The notes: generated by a model not told the origin, from the letters alone. Shown: positions 15,405 to 24,311, counted from the first letter of the stretch. The stretch is DNA of 38,101 nt from Bacillus sp. AFS098217 (GCF_002551815.1 NZ_NVPR01000030.1:31518-69618), one strand, 5' to 3'. Translations and numbers: made by a program.

Positions 15405-17012
15405 CTATGATACTTGTGTATCTTTTTCTTCTACAGCTGGCTTTTCTGCACCTTTTTTACGATCAGAAAGCTTGATTTTCTGTAAGAAAATCGTTAATAC
15501 AGCACCTACTACGATAAAGACTAATCCTGTTAGGAATACATTATGAAGTGAATCCACTAAAGATGTTTTTAAAATCGGTACGATCGTATTCGAAATTGCT
15601 TCTGGCATTTGTTTTAATGCTTCTGGACTAAATAGCATTGAATATAAACCTTGTGGATCTGTATGAATCATATCTTTAAACTTCGTTACCATTTGTCCCG
15701 CTTCTGCTGGGAATGTATTTAATACAGGCAATAGTTTATTTGTTAATGTTGTACCTGAAGTGTTATTCATAATAGACCCTAAAATCGTAATCCCGAATGT
15801 TCCCCCGATTTGACGGAAGAATTGGCTTGAAGATGTTACAACCCCAAGATCTTTTTTCGGGAAGCTTTCTTGTAATGCTAATGTTAATGTTGGCATTACA
15901 AGACCCATTCCTAAACCGATAATCATCATATAAGAAGTTGCAACAAGCTTACTTGTATGCATATCCATTGTTGTTAATAGCCAGAAACCACTAGCCATAA
16001 TGAGCATCCCTGTAATAATTTGCGGCTTCACGCCTACCTTTAATACGAGCTGACCACCAATAATACTCATGACAATCATTGTAATCATCATCGGTGTCAT
16101 AATCGTTCCTGATTCAGCTGCACTTACACCAACGATTCCTTGCATAAAGAATGGAACGAACATAATTGCTCCAAACATTCCAATACTCATAAAGAAACCA
16201 ATTGCGTTTAATAATGTAAATGTACGGTTTTTGAAGAAATGTATTGGTAAAATTGGTTCTTCTGCCTTTTTCTCTACAATTATAAAGCTTACGATACCAA
16301 TTAAAGCAAGCGCAAATAATCCAATGATTTGCCAAGAATCCCATGCATAATCTTTTCCGCCAAATGTTAATGCAAGTAATAAACTCACAACGCCAAGAAT
16401 CATAGTGAAAATCCCAGCGATATCAATTTTAATCGGACCTGTTTGTTTATGTGATTTTAAGCCCATCGCGATAAAGATTGTCGCTAAAATACCAACTGGC
16501 AAGTTAATATAGAATACCCATCTCCAGTTAACAGCATCAACAATCCAACCACCAACTTGTGGTCCAATTACAGAAGCAAGACCATATAATGCTCCAAAAA
16601 TCCCTTGCCACTTTGCACGTTCTTTTCCTGTAAACATGTCCCCAATAATAATCATCGCCATTGGCATCATAATACCGCCGCCAAGACCTTGAATACCGCG
16701 GAAAATAATTAACTCCGTCATACCGTTTGCCATACCACATAAAGCAGAGCCAACCATAAAGGTAATTAACCCTGTTATATATACGGTACGACGTCCTAAT
16801 AAATCTGCTAACTTACCAGCAATAGGTACAACTGTCGTTGATGTTAACATGTAAGCTGTTGTTAACCATGTCATTAAACTTAATCCACCTAGTTCACCAA
16901 CAATACGCGGCATTGCTGTACCAACGATTGTTCCGTCTAATGCAGCAAATAACATAGCAATTACTAGACCGGTTAACAGCAGCTTTCTATTTTGATTTTC
17001 TTGTTGTTCCAT
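15405..17012 (-). CDS. EmrB/QacA-type multidrug MFS exporter (14 TM)
   Basis: A 535-residue DHA2-family proton-coupled drug exporter with about 14 membrane segments. Visible family motifs are LDGTIVGTAMPRIVGELGG in helix 1 (DxTIVNVALP type), GKLADLLGRRTVYITG after helix 2, RGIQGLGGGIMMPMA and motif C GLASVIGPQVGGWIVD. The C-terminus is a charged cytoplasmic tail (KKGAEKPAVEEKDTQVS). LmrB/EmrB relatives give resistance to lincomycin, dyes or uncouplers; the substrate here is unknown. It starts 19 bases after a MarR regulator, with TGAGGAG upstream, so the two are one operon and probably regulated by that repressor. Confidence 0.93.
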   Translation of the reverse strand: MEQQENQNRKLLLTGLVIAMLFAALDGTIVGTAMPRIVGELGGLSLMTWLTTAYMLTSTTVVPIAGKLADLLGRRTVYITGLITFMVGSALCGMANGMTELIIFRGIQGLGGGIMMPMAMIIIGDMFTGKERAKWQGIFGALYGLASVIGPQVGGWIVDAVNWRWVFYINLPVGILATIFIAMGLKSHKQTGPIKIDIAGIFTMILGVVSLLLALTFGGKDYAWDSWQIIGLFALALIGIVSFIIVEKKAEEPILPIHFFKNRTFTLLNAIGFFMSIGMFGAIMFVPFFMQGIVGVSAAESGTIMTPMMITMIVMSIIGGQLVLKVGVKPQIITGMLIMASGFWLLTTMDMHTSKLVATSYMMIIGLGMGLVMPTLTLALQESFPKKDLGVVTSSSQFFRQIGGTFGITILGSIMNNTSGTTLTNKLLPVLNTFPAEAGQMVTKFKDMIHTDPQGLYSMLFSPEALKQMPEAISNTIVPILKTSLVDSLHNVFLTGLVFIVVGAVLTIFLQKIKLSDRKKGAEKPAVEEKDTQVS

Positions 17013-17031
17013 GTAATCTCCTCAGTTCCAT

Positions 17032-17490
17032 TTAGTTTCTCTCTTTTTCCTCAGATGCTCCGCAAATAATTGCTTCTAGTTTTTCACATAAGCGTAATAA
17101 GTCTTCTCTCTCTTGTAATTCTAATTGTGAAAAGTACTTTGCAATATGCTCATTACGAGCAGTCATCGCTTCTTCTAATACATCTTTCCCCTTCTTCGTC
17201 AGCTCAATTACAACAACGCGGCGATCATTTTTGTCATGATAGCGCAACACCAATTCTTGATCAATTAACCGATCAATCATCACTGTAATTGCACTTGGCT
17301 TCACATACATTTTCTTCGCCAGCTTTGTTGCTCTGGATGCACCGTAATGATCTAAAATTTTTAAAATATAAAACTGCGGTGGTGTCAGTCCAGATGCTTG
17401 CATTTGTTCTAGTAACTCTGTTTGCATCTTCTTTCCTATCGAGAATGCTAGAGCCTGAATTTTATCGATATGGGTCATATCATTTGGCAT
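17032..17490 (-). CDS. MarR-family repressor of the efflux operon
   Basis: A 152-residue winged helix regulator. Residues about 35-110 form the MarR domain: LTPPQFYILKILDHYGASRA, KLAKKMYVKPSAITVMIDRL (recognition helix) and the wing YHDKNDRRVVVIELTKKG with its conserved D-x-R-R. The flanking helices dimerise. GAGGGGGATCAC precedes the ATG. A 9-bp-arm palindrome covering the -10 of its promoter is a likely operator, giving autoregulation relieved by a drug or phenolic ligand. Confidence 0.93.
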   Translation of the reverse strand: MPNDMTHIDKIQALAFSIGKKMQTELLEQMQASGLTPPQFYILKILDHYGASRATKLAKKMYVKPSAITVMIDRLIDQELVLRYHDKNDRRVVVIELTKKGKDVLEEAMTARNEHIAKYFSQLELQEREDLLRLCEKLEAIICGASEEKERN

Positions 17491-17517
17491 GTGATCCCCC
17501 TCTTATTTAAGCAATAA

Positions 17518-17540
17518 AATATTTAACGTTTTTAAATATT
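17518..17540. promoter_or_regulatory. Likely MarR operator
   Basis: AATATTTAA and TTAAATATT are perfect 9-bp arms around CGTTT. The right arm overlaps the -10 (TAATAT) of the marR promoter. Confidence 0.6.
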
Positions 17541-17564
17541 AACCCCTCTAATAAAATTCGTCAA
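17536..17564 (-). promoter_or_regulatory. marR-emrB promoter
   Basis: On the minus strand: TTGACG, 17-base spacer, TAATAT. Confidence 0.7.
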
Positions 17565-17577
17565 TACTTTTTATTTA

Positions 17578-17591
17578 TAAAAGCGTTTACA
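17578..17591. promoter_or_regulatory. cre-like site between divergent promoters
   Basis: TAAAAGCGTTTACA matches the CcpA cre core TGNAANCGNWWNCA except for one base, and both flanking bases fit. It overlaps the -35 of the plus-strand promoter and lies 14 bp from the marR -35. Confidence 0.4.
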
Positions 17592-17614
17592 TTTTCGCCG
17601 TAAAGTTGTATAAT
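17586..17614 (+). promoter_or_regulatory. Promoter of a candidate small RNA
   Basis: TTTACA, 17-base spacer, perfect TATAAT. No open reading frame follows before a strong hairpin. Confidence 0.6.
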
Positions 17615-17620
17615 ATTCAA

Positions 17621-17709
17621 TCTGGTAAATATTTATAATCATAGAACATGAGACTATACAGCTATGGAGCATAGAAAGGGTCCCCTTTCTATGCTCCGTG
17701 GTCTTTTTT
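17621..17709 (+). ncRNA. Candidate small RNA of about 89 nt
   Basis: It is bounded by a consensus promoter (17586-17614) and a strong 3' hairpin. The stem is 14 bp (GGAGCATAGAAAGG, 17666-17679, with 17684-17697) and the loop is GTCC. An outer AGAC/GTCT helix then leads into TTTTTT. No start codon with a ribosome site lies inside. It is not a tRNA, T-box or any riboswitch I know. Alternatively it is an attenuated leader for something further downstream, but opp begins 660 bases away. Confidence 0.45.
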
Positions 17710-17710
17710 A

Positions 17711-18371
17711 TTTTCTATGTCATAAAAATGTTCTCAATTAGTGAATGCGGTACAAAAATGTTTGTTTGGAACGTTCTCCGCAAAGTTGGCGGTGAACTTA
17801 TGAACCACTTGTAACATTAGGACGATTCTTACTTACAAATCGTTGATAAAGTATTTTCTACTTCCCACATATTCTTGCAATTTTAATTGATGTTTATGTA
17901 CAAGTTATCATGCGTGATACACCGCAATCTTGTAGTTTATCACCTATTGAAGAGAATATCCTATAGATGCTTTCGGATGAACGATGGATTCATTTTACTA
18001 CTTGCCCCCTGCGCGCTTGCAATTGTCTTTCTTGTTCTTACTTTACCTACAAGATCAGAAAAATTTTTTTCTAAAACAATCCTACAAGACAAATTATTAT
18101 ATTTCACAAGAAACGAGAGACAGTTCTTTCCAAAATGTCTCTCGTTTTTTCTACATATATCTCTTTTTTCTTACAAATAATTTATCTCTTTCTCCTTTGA
18201 TTGTTAACGCTTTCAATATATCCATTTGCTTTTGTGTTACTATATTTTTCTTTATATAAAGAGATTTTAGAATATTTTCTCAACTTTTCCTTGTCAAACA
18301 ATGTCAATCTATATTAAAATAACGACAATGTATAAAATATTTAGTCTTTTCAGAAAGATGGAGGGATAGCT
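17711..18371. other. Gene-less interval before opp
   Basis: No convincing gene. Short frames here lack ribosome sites. Seen features are a GTGATA/TATCAC dyad near 17910-17943, a strong plus-strand terminator (18111-18150), a weak cre-like TGTTAACGCTTTCA at 18202-18215, and an A/T-rich opp promoter region after 18230. It may hold a decayed gene, but I cannot name it. Confidence 0.5.
18111..18150 (+). terminator. Orphan terminator upstream of opp
   Basis: A perfect 12-bp stem, AAACGAGAGACA and complement, with a 13-base loop and TTTTTT. There is no recognisable gene directly upstream. Confidence 0.75.
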
Positions 18372-19391
18372 ATGAAGAATCCACTTCTTCGCATTGAAAA
18401 CTTACAGACTTCCTTTCGTATACAAGATCAGTATCATGCAGCAGTTGATAATGTATCCTTAACTGTTCATGAAAATGAAATTGTTGCTATTGTAGGTGAA
18501 TCTGGGTGCGGAAAAAGTGCACTTGCCCTTTCCATTATGCGCTTGCATAATGAAGCAAATACAAAATTACAAGGGCAGCTTTACTATAAAGATAAAGATT
18601 TACTGACTATGTCAGCGGCGGAAATGAATAAAGTCCGCGGTTCAAATATCGGGATGATTTTCCAAGAACCTCTTACAGCATTAGATCCTCTTATGACAGT
18701 TGGAAAACAAATCGAAGAAAACTTGGATTACCACACGAATCTTTCAAAAGCAGAAAAGAAAGAACGTGCATTAGAACTACTTCATCAAGTTGGTATTCCA
18801 AAACCAGAACTTACATATAAACAATATCCACATGAATTATCTGGCGGAATGAGACAAAGAATTGTTATCGCTATTGCGATTGCGTGTAAACCAGCACTCG
18901 TTATTGCGGATGAACCTACGACCGCTCTTGATGTAACCATTCAAGCTCAAATTTTAGATTTACTGAAATCCATTCAAGAACAAACGAAGATGGGCATCAT
19001 TTTAATTACACATGATTTAAGTGTTGTTGCAGAAACTGCAGATCGCATTGTTGTTATGTATGCTGGGCAAGTTGTAGAAACAGGAACGGTTGAAGAAATT
19101 TTTAATAACCCTCTTCATCCATATACACGCTCTTTATTAAATTCAATTCCATCTACATACGATGAAAAAGAAAAATTACATGTTATCCAAGGGGTTGTCC
19201 CAACATTAGCGAAGCTTCCTCGCAGCGGTTGCCGCTTCCAAGCTCGAATTCCATGGATGACGCCTGATCAACATGAAGAAAATCCAGTGTTACATGAAGC
19301 AAAACCAGACCACTGGGTACGTTGCACTTGCTACAAGCACTTTAACTTCCAAGATAAGAGAGGAGATGACGTAACTCATGGCACTGCTTAA
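18372..19391 (+). CDS. oppD: Oligopeptide ABC transporter ATPase OppD
   Basis: A 339-residue cytoplasmic ATPase energising peptide import. Walker A is GESGCGKSA (Lys48), the Q-loop is MIFQEPLTALDPL, the signature LSGGMRQRIVIAIA, Walker B ALVIADEPTTALD and the switch ITHDLS. The C-terminal region (SGCRFQARIPWMTP, WVRCTCYKHF) is the oligopeptide-transporter-specific cysteine region. GGAGGGATAGCT precedes the ATG. It is the first gene of oppDFBCA and overlaps oppF by 14 bases. The gene order equals that of the Lactococcus lactis opp operon as I recall it. Confidence 0.93.
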   Translation: MKNPLLRIENLQTSFRIQDQYHAAVDNVSLTVHENEIVAIVGESGCGKSALALSIMRLHNEANTKLQGQLYYKDKDLLTMSAAEMNKVRGSNIGMIFQEPLTALDPLMTVGKQIEENLDYHTNLSKAEKKERALELLHQVGIPKPELTYKQYPHELSGGMRQRIVIAIAIACKPALVIADEPTTALDVTIQAQILDLLKSIQEQTKMGIILITHDLSVVAETADRIVVMYAGQVVETGTVEEIFNNPLHPYTRSLLNSIPSTYDEKEKLHVIQGVVPTLAKLPRSGCRFQARIPWMTPDQHEENPVLHEAKPDHWVRCTCYKHFNFQDKRGDDVTHGTA

Positions 19392-20304
19392 AGTAACTGA
19401 TTTAAAAGTACATTTCCCAATTAAGGGAGGCTTCTTCGGACGCACCTTAGACTACGTGCGCGCTGTGGATGGCGTAAGCTTTGAATTACAGCCTGGCGAA
19501 ACGTACGGAATCGTCGGTGAATCAGGTAGCGGAAAATCAACGACTGGTAAAGCAATTATGCATTTAACAAAAGCAACAAGCGGCAGCATTCTCTTTAATA
19601 ACAAAGACTTAACAAAACTAAACCGCTCTGAACTGCGTGAGCAGCGGAAAGATATTCAAATGATTTTCCAAGATCCGTATTCATCATTAAATCCGAAGAA
19701 ACGTGTTCTTGATATTATTGCGGAGCCGCTTCGAAATTTTGAAAAACTCTCACCTGATGAAGAGCGAAGAACAGTGCAAGAATATCTTGATAAAGTTAAC
19801 TTAAATCCAGAGTCTATTTATAAATATCCACACGAATTTTCCGGTGGACAAAGACAGCGGATTGGTATTGCACGGGCACTTACATTAAAGCCAAAGCTTA
19901 TTATTGCAGATGAACCAGTATCTGCGCTTGACGTTTCTGTACAAGCGCAAGTTTTAAACTTCTTGCAAGATTTACAAGCAGAACTCGGATTAACATATTT
20001 ATTTATTAGTCACGATTTAGGGGTAGTTCGCCATATGTGCGACCGCATCGGCGTTATGTACCGCGGACGACTTGTTGAAGAAGCAACGAGTACAGAAATT
20101 TATAAAAACCCACAGCACATTTATACGAAGCGCTTAATATCAGCAATTCCTGATATTCGTCCTGAAAACCGCGAACAACAAAGTAAATTGCGCCGTCAAG
20201 TAAGTGCTGAATACGAGCAATCATACGAAAAATATTTCAATGAAAATGGCCGTGCTTATGATTTAAAACCAATCTCGCCAACGCACCGGGTGGCATTACC
20301 ATAA
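19378..20304 (+). CDS. oppF: Oligopeptide ABC transporter ATPase OppF
   Basis: A 308-residue second ATPase of the importer. Walker A is GESGSGKST (Lys53), the Q-loop MIFQDPYSSLNPK, the signature FSGGQRQRIGIARAL, Walker B LIIADEPVSALDVS and the switch ISHDLGVV. Unlike many OppF proteins it lacks the C-terminal cysteine/HPY motif and ends in a charged tail (YEQSYEKYFNENGRAYDLKP). The ATG lies inside the oppD end with GAGGAG upstream, so translation is coupled. It forms the ATPase pair with OppD on OppB/OppC. Confidence 0.92.
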   Translation: MALLKVTDLKVHFPIKGGFFGRTLDYVRAVDGVSFELQPGETYGIVGESGSGKSTTGKAIMHLTKATSGSILFNNKDLTKLNRSELREQRKDIQMIFQDPYSSLNPKKRVLDIIAEPLRNFEKLSPDEERRTVQEYLDKVNLNPESIYKYPHEFSGGQRQRIGIARALTLKPKLIIADEPVSALDVSVQAQVLNFLQDLQAELGLTYLFISHDLGVVRHMCDRIGVMYRGRLVEEATSTEIYKNPQHIYTKRLISAIPDIRPENREQQSKLRRQVSAEYEQSYEKYFNENGRAYDLKPISPTHRVALP

Positions 20305-20318
20305 GGGAGTGATAAAAC

Positions 20319-21287
20319 ATGTGGAAATTTATACTACGAAGAGTCTTAATTATGATTCCGCAATTATTCATATTAAGTATACTTGTCTTCGCGCTTGCCA
20401 AAGCAATGCCAGGTGACGCACTAACTGGCGCTGTAATGGCGAATCCAAAAGCAGATCCAAAAGTACTTGAAGAACAACGGGAAAAATTAGGGTTAAATGA
20501 TCCTATTCCAACACAGTATGTACACTGGATTAAAAATGCCTTACATGGTGATTTTGGTGTTTCCTACGCACATAAATTAAAAGTCACAGATTTAATTGGC
20601 GAACGTCTTGGAAATACAGTATCGTTAGCACTTTTTATTCTTATTCTTACATACTTAATCGCGATTCCACTTGGTATCATAAGCGGGCGTTGGAACGACA
20701 CTTGGGGAGATCGACTTATTACCATCTATAACTACCTAGGATTTGCTACACCGCTCTTTATTTTCGGATTAATTATGCTCTTCCTTTTTGGATTCCAGTT
20801 TCCGATATTTCCAACAGGTGGTAGCGTCGATCCACAAATCGAAGCAGGTACATTTGCTTATTATATGAGTAAGTTCAATCATATGATATTACCAGCTTTA
20901 TCAGGTGCATTAATCGCTACAGTTGGTACAGTACAATATTTACGAAGCGAAATTATTGATACGAAACATAAAGATTTTGTACGTACAGTACGAGCAAAGG
21001 GTGTCCCAGAATCGAAAATTTATTCGAGACATATTTTACGAAATTCATTTTTGCCGATTGCTGCCTTTTTAGGCTACGAAATTACAGGTTTAGTTGGCGG
21101 AGCAATCTTTTTAGAAAATATCTTTGGTTATCCGGGTATTGGACAGTTATTTATACAATCCATTTCGCAGCGTGATTTTAGTGTAGTAACCGCACTGGTT
21201 CTATTTACTGGATTTGCAACATTACTTGGAACACTCCTTTCAGATATTATTCTAAGCATCGTTGATCCACGTATTCGTATTGATTAA
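20319..21287 (+). CDS. oppB: Oligopeptide ABC transporter permease OppB
   Basis: A 322-residue inner permease subunit. It starts WKFILRRVLIMIPQLFILSI (helix 1), followed by the extracytoplasmic loop PGDALTGAVMANPKADPKVL typical of OppB/DppB. The binding-protein-dependent permease core has about five more helices and the EAA-like loop DFVRTVRAKGVPESKIYSRH near residues 218-237, where the ATPases dock. GGGAGTGATAAAAC precedes the ATG, 14 bases after oppF. Confidence 0.93.
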   Translation: MWKFILRRVLIMIPQLFILSILVFALAKAMPGDALTGAVMANPKADPKVLEEQREKLGLNDPIPTQYVHWIKNALHGDFGVSYAHKLKVTDLIGERLGNTVSLALFILILTYLIAIPLGIISGRWNDTWGDRLITIYNYLGFATPLFIFGLIMLFLFGFQFPIFPTGGSVDPQIEAGTFAYYMSKFNHMILPALSGALIATVGTVQYLRSEIIDTKHKDFVRTVRAKGVPESKIYSRHILRNSFLPIAAFLGYEITGLVGGAIFLENIFGYPGIGQLFIQSISQRDFSVVTALVLFTGFATLLGTLLSDIILSIVDPRIRID

Positions 21288-21305
21288 TAGAGGGGAGGAA
21301 AAATT

Positions 21306-22208
21306 ATGTTAGCAACTGAAAAACAAACTGAAACGATTCATTACGAAAAGAGCCCTTCTGGTTTTTCTATTATGTGGCGCGAATTTCGTAAAGATAAATT
21401 AGCAATGTTTTCACTATTCTTTTTAGCAATTATATTACTAGCCGTCTATGCAACATCTTTTATTATGAAGCAAGAGGATATTGTCCGAGTTGATCTCCTT
21501 TCTATTTATTCTCCTCCTTCTGCTGAACATTGGCTAGGAACGGATTATGGCGGACGAGATATTTTTGGACAACTTATTATTGGTACACGAAACTCATTTA
21601 CAATCGGATTGGCAATAACTATCTTCTCTTGTTTGATTGGTCTTTCTATTGGACTAATAGCTGGTTACTTCGGAGGAATGGTTGATAACATTATCATGCG
21701 TTTCATTGACTTTATCATTGTCTTACCATTTTTAATGCTGGTTATCGTATTTATCACAATTGTACCTAAATTCAATATCTTTACATTTATTTTAATTATG
21801 ACTGCTTTCTTATGGACAGGAAAAGCAAGACTAATTCGATCAAAAGTATTAACTGAAAAAGAACTCGATTATGTATCAGCATCTAAAACGTTAGGAACAC
21901 CGAACTGGAAAATCATCCTTTTTCAAGTGTTACCTAACTTAAGCTCTATTATTATCGTAAGTGTTACATTAAATCTTGCTGGAAACATCGGCATTGAATC
22001 TGGTTTAACTTACTTAGGTTTCGGCCTACCAGAAAGCACACCGAGCCTTGGTACACTAGTTAGTTATGCAACGAATCCTGATGTTCTGCAAGAAAAATGG
22101 TGGATTTGGTTACCTGCATCAATCATGATTTTAGTATTGATGCTGTGTATAAATTTTATTGGTCAAGCGCTAAAACGCTCGGCTGATGCAAGACAAAGAA
22201 AAGGATAA
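21306..22208 (+). CDS. oppC: Oligopeptide ABC transporter permease OppC
   Basis: A 300-residue partner permease. The N-terminal OppC_N segment (FRKDKLAMFSLFFLAIILLA) is followed by the HWLGTDYGGRDIFGQLIIGT motif diagnostic of OppC/DppC. The permease core carries the EAA-like loop ELDYVSASKTLGTPNWKIIL. It is preceded by GGGGAGGAAAAATT, 18 bases after oppB, and forms the transmembrane channel with OppB. Confidence 0.93.
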   Translation: MLATEKQTETIHYEKSPSGFSIMWREFRKDKLAMFSLFFLAIILLAVYATSFIMKQEDIVRVDLLSIYSPPSAEHWLGTDYGGRDIFGQLIIGTRNSFTIGLAITIFSCLIGLSIGLIAGYFGGMVDNIIMRFIDFIIVLPFLMLVIVFITIVPKFNIFTFILIMTAFLWTGKARLIRSKVLTEKELDYVSASKTLGTPNWKIILFQVLPNLSSIIIVSVTLNLAGNIGIESGLTYLGFGLPESTPSLGTLVSYATNPDVLQEKWWIWLPASIMILVLMLCINFIGQALKRSADARQRKG

Positions 22209-22222
22209 GGGGAGGAACGATT

Positions 22223-23995
22223 ATGAGTAAACCAAAATTCTACAAAGTATTAAGCACACTTGCAATTTCAACGTTACTATTATCTGCGTGTGGGGGCGGA
22301 GATAGCAGTAAAAAAACGAGCAGTACACAAAAAGTAGAAACAGATAAATTTAGTACTGTTGTTAAAAATGATAAAAAAGAAATTCAAGATGGATCACTCA
22401 CATACGCTCTTGTTTCAAACACACCATTTGAAGGTATTCTAAGCAGAGTTATGTATCAAAATAACCCAGATTTTAAAGTTATTGAACTCTTTGATGAAGA
22501 CTTATTATATGTAGACAAAAACTTTGAGATTAATAACGAAGGTCCTGCAACTTATACTATTTCAGATGATAAAAAAACAATTACAATTAAGATTAAAGAT
22601 AACGTGAAGTGGCACGATGGTAACCCTGTAACCGCTGAAGATTTAGAATATTCTTACCTCGTTATAGGTAATAGTAAATATACCGGTGTTCGTTACGATA
22701 CACAAATGCAATTAATTGAAGGAATGGAAGACTACCATGCTGGTAAAACAGACAAAATCTCTGGTGTTAAAGTAATTGATCCAAAAACAATTTCGATCAC
22801 TTTTAAAGAAGTAAACCCTTCTCTGAAAACAGGTCTTTGGACAGCTCCTACTCCTAAAAAATATTTAGGCGATGTGCCAATTGAAAAATTAGCAGAGTCC
22901 GATAAAGTTCGTAAAAATCCAATTGGTTTCGGTCCATTTAAAGTGAAGAAAGTTGTTCCTGGTGAATCTGTTGAGTATGAGCGCTTTGACGATTACTGGG
23001 GTGGAAAACCGAAACTTAAAAATTTAACACTAAAAGTTGTGAATCCATCTATCGTAAATGCATCATTGAAAAAAGGTGATATTGACATTGCAATAGTAAA
23101 TGCAGATCAATATCCAAACGTAAGTAAATTGAAAAATACACAATTAATTGGTAAAACCGACTTGTATTATAGCTATATCGGATTCAAATTGGGACATATG
23201 GACAAAGAGAAAAAAGAAGCTGTAATGGATAATGATAAATTTAAAGATGTTCGCTTACGCCAAGCGATGGCATACGCACTTGACCGTAAAGAACTTGGTG
23301 ATAAAATCTATCACGGACTTCGTTACCCAGCTAATTCACCAATTCCACCATCTATGCCAAAGTTCCATAACAACAATGTTGGTGCATATGATAAAGATGT
23401 AGAGAAAGCGAAAAAATTATTAGATGAAGCTGGCTATAAAGATACAAATGGCGATGGAATTCGTGAGGATCCAAAAGGACAAGAATTTAAAATTAATTAC
23501 TTAGCTATGAGTGGTAGTGAAACAAGCGAGCCACAGGCAAAACTCTTTATTCAATCTTGGAAAGATATCGGCTTAAAAGTTGAACTTCTTGATGGACGTT
23601 TACACGAATTTAACTCTTTCTACGATATGATTAAGAAAGACGATCCAAAGGTTGATATCTTTAGTGCTGCTTTTGGTACAGGTTCTGACCCTGACCTTTC
23701 TGGCCTTTGGGCAAAAGACGCTTCCTTCAACTATACACGTTGGGTAAATGACAAAAATACTGAATTACTAAACGAAGGTATTTCTGAAAAAGCTATTGAT
23801 GATAAATACCGTAAAGACGTATACGATAAATGGCAAAAATTAATGCATGATGAAGTACCAATGATTCCACTTCATTATCAATTTGAATTAACAGGCGTAA
23901 ACAATCGTGTTAAAAACTATGACGTTGCTCCTGGTTCAAAATTAACATGGAAAGATGTTGCTGTTACAAGCGAAAAACCTGAAGTAGAGAAATAA
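22223..23995 (+). CDS. oppA: Oligopeptide-binding lipoprotein OppA
   Basis: A 590-residue extracellular lipoprotein that captures peptides. The signal MSKPKFYKVLSTLAISTLLL ends in the lipobox SAC (Cys23) followed by a Gly/Ser linker. The SBP family 5 fold is clear: VKWHDGNPVTAEDLEYSYLV (about 128-147), GFGPFKVKKVVPGESVEYER, FDDYWGGKPKL, RLRQAMAYALDRKELGDKIY and YPANSPIPPSMPKF. Features such as DYHAGKTDKISGVKV resemble the L. lactis OppA group, which accepts long peptides; that comparison is from memory. The position last in the operon also matches L. lactis. GGGGAGGAACGATT precedes the ATG. A strong terminator follows. Confidence 0.94.
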   Translation: MSKPKFYKVLSTLAISTLLLSACGGGDSSKKTSSTQKVETDKFSTVVKNDKKEIQDGSLTYALVSNTPFEGILSRVMYQNNPDFKVIELFDEDLLYVDKNFEINNEGPATYTISDDKKTITIKIKDNVKWHDGNPVTAEDLEYSYLVIGNSKYTGVRYDTQMQLIEGMEDYHAGKTDKISGVKVIDPKTISITFKEVNPSLKTGLWTAPTPKKYLGDVPIEKLAESDKVRKNPIGFGPFKVKKVVPGESVEYERFDDYWGGKPKLKNLTLKVVNPSIVNASLKKGDIDIAIVNADQYPNVSKLKNTQLIGKTDLYYSYIGFKLGHMDKEKKEAVMDNDKFKDVRLRQAMAYALDRKELGDKIYHGLRYPANSPIPPSMPKFHNNNVGAYDKDVEKAKKLLDEAGYKDTNGDGIREDPKGQEFKINYLAMSGSETSEPQAKLFIQSWKDIGLKVELLDGRLHEFNSFYDMIKKDDPKVDIFSAAFGTGSDPDLSGLWAKDASFNYTRWVNDKNTELLNEGISEKAIDDKYRKDVYDKWQKLMHDEVPMIPLHYQFELTGVNNRVKNYDVAPGSKLTWKDVAVTSEKPEVEK

Positions 23996-23998
23996 AAT

Positions 23999-24045
23999 AA
24001 AACTAGCTCCTGGCACTGAGATATATGCCAGGAGCTAGTTTTTAT
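23999..24045. terminator. Bidirectional terminator after opp
   Basis: A 16-bp perfect stem, AAACTAGCTCCTGGCA and complement, with T-runs on both sides. It serves opp on the plus strand and the small membrane peptide gene on the minus strand. Confidence 0.9.
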
Positions 24046-24110
24046 TTGTACACATTACTTTCTTGCTGTTTATCATCATCATTTCCCTTCTATTCGTACA
24101 ATCTATATTC

Positions 24111-24227
24111 TTAAAACATGTGTTGAACCATCTTAACAGCAATAGCCAGCATGACAGAACCAGCAAAACCTCCTAAACAAATAATACTTACTCCTTGGCT
24201 ATACGATAAATTTTGAAATTCTTTCAT
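24111..24227 (-). CDS. 38-residue single-pass membrane peptide
   Basis: A short gene reading MKEFQNLSYSQGVSIICLGG followed by FAGSVMLAIAVKMVQHMF and stop. A polar N-terminus of 12 residues precedes one hydrophobic helix (about 13-34). GGGAGGAC lies 7 bases before the ATG, near ideal, which is the main reason to call it. No family is recognised. It has its own transcription unit between the opp terminator and the universal stress gene terminator. A perfect 18-bp palindrome 85 bp upstream may control it. Small membrane peptides of this kind often modulate transporters; that role is only a suggestion. Confidence 0.6.
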   Translation of the reverse strand: MKEFQNLSYSQGVSIICLGGFAGSVMLAIAVKMVQHMF

Positions 24228-24311
24228 TTTTTTCGTCCTCCCATTCGTTCATTTGATATCTTTATTTTATCAATGGAAGGAAGTTTAAAACATCGATTTC
24301 GCTAACAACTG

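Noticed and set aside
18202-18215. cre-like TGTTAACGCTTTCA upstream of opp
   Set aside because: One mismatch and about 160 bp from the start codon with no clear promoter nearby; too weak to call.
17887-18259. Two overlapping frames of about 90 residues in the gap before opp
   Set aside because: No ribosome sites, odd composition, and they cross a strong terminator; treated as non-coding.
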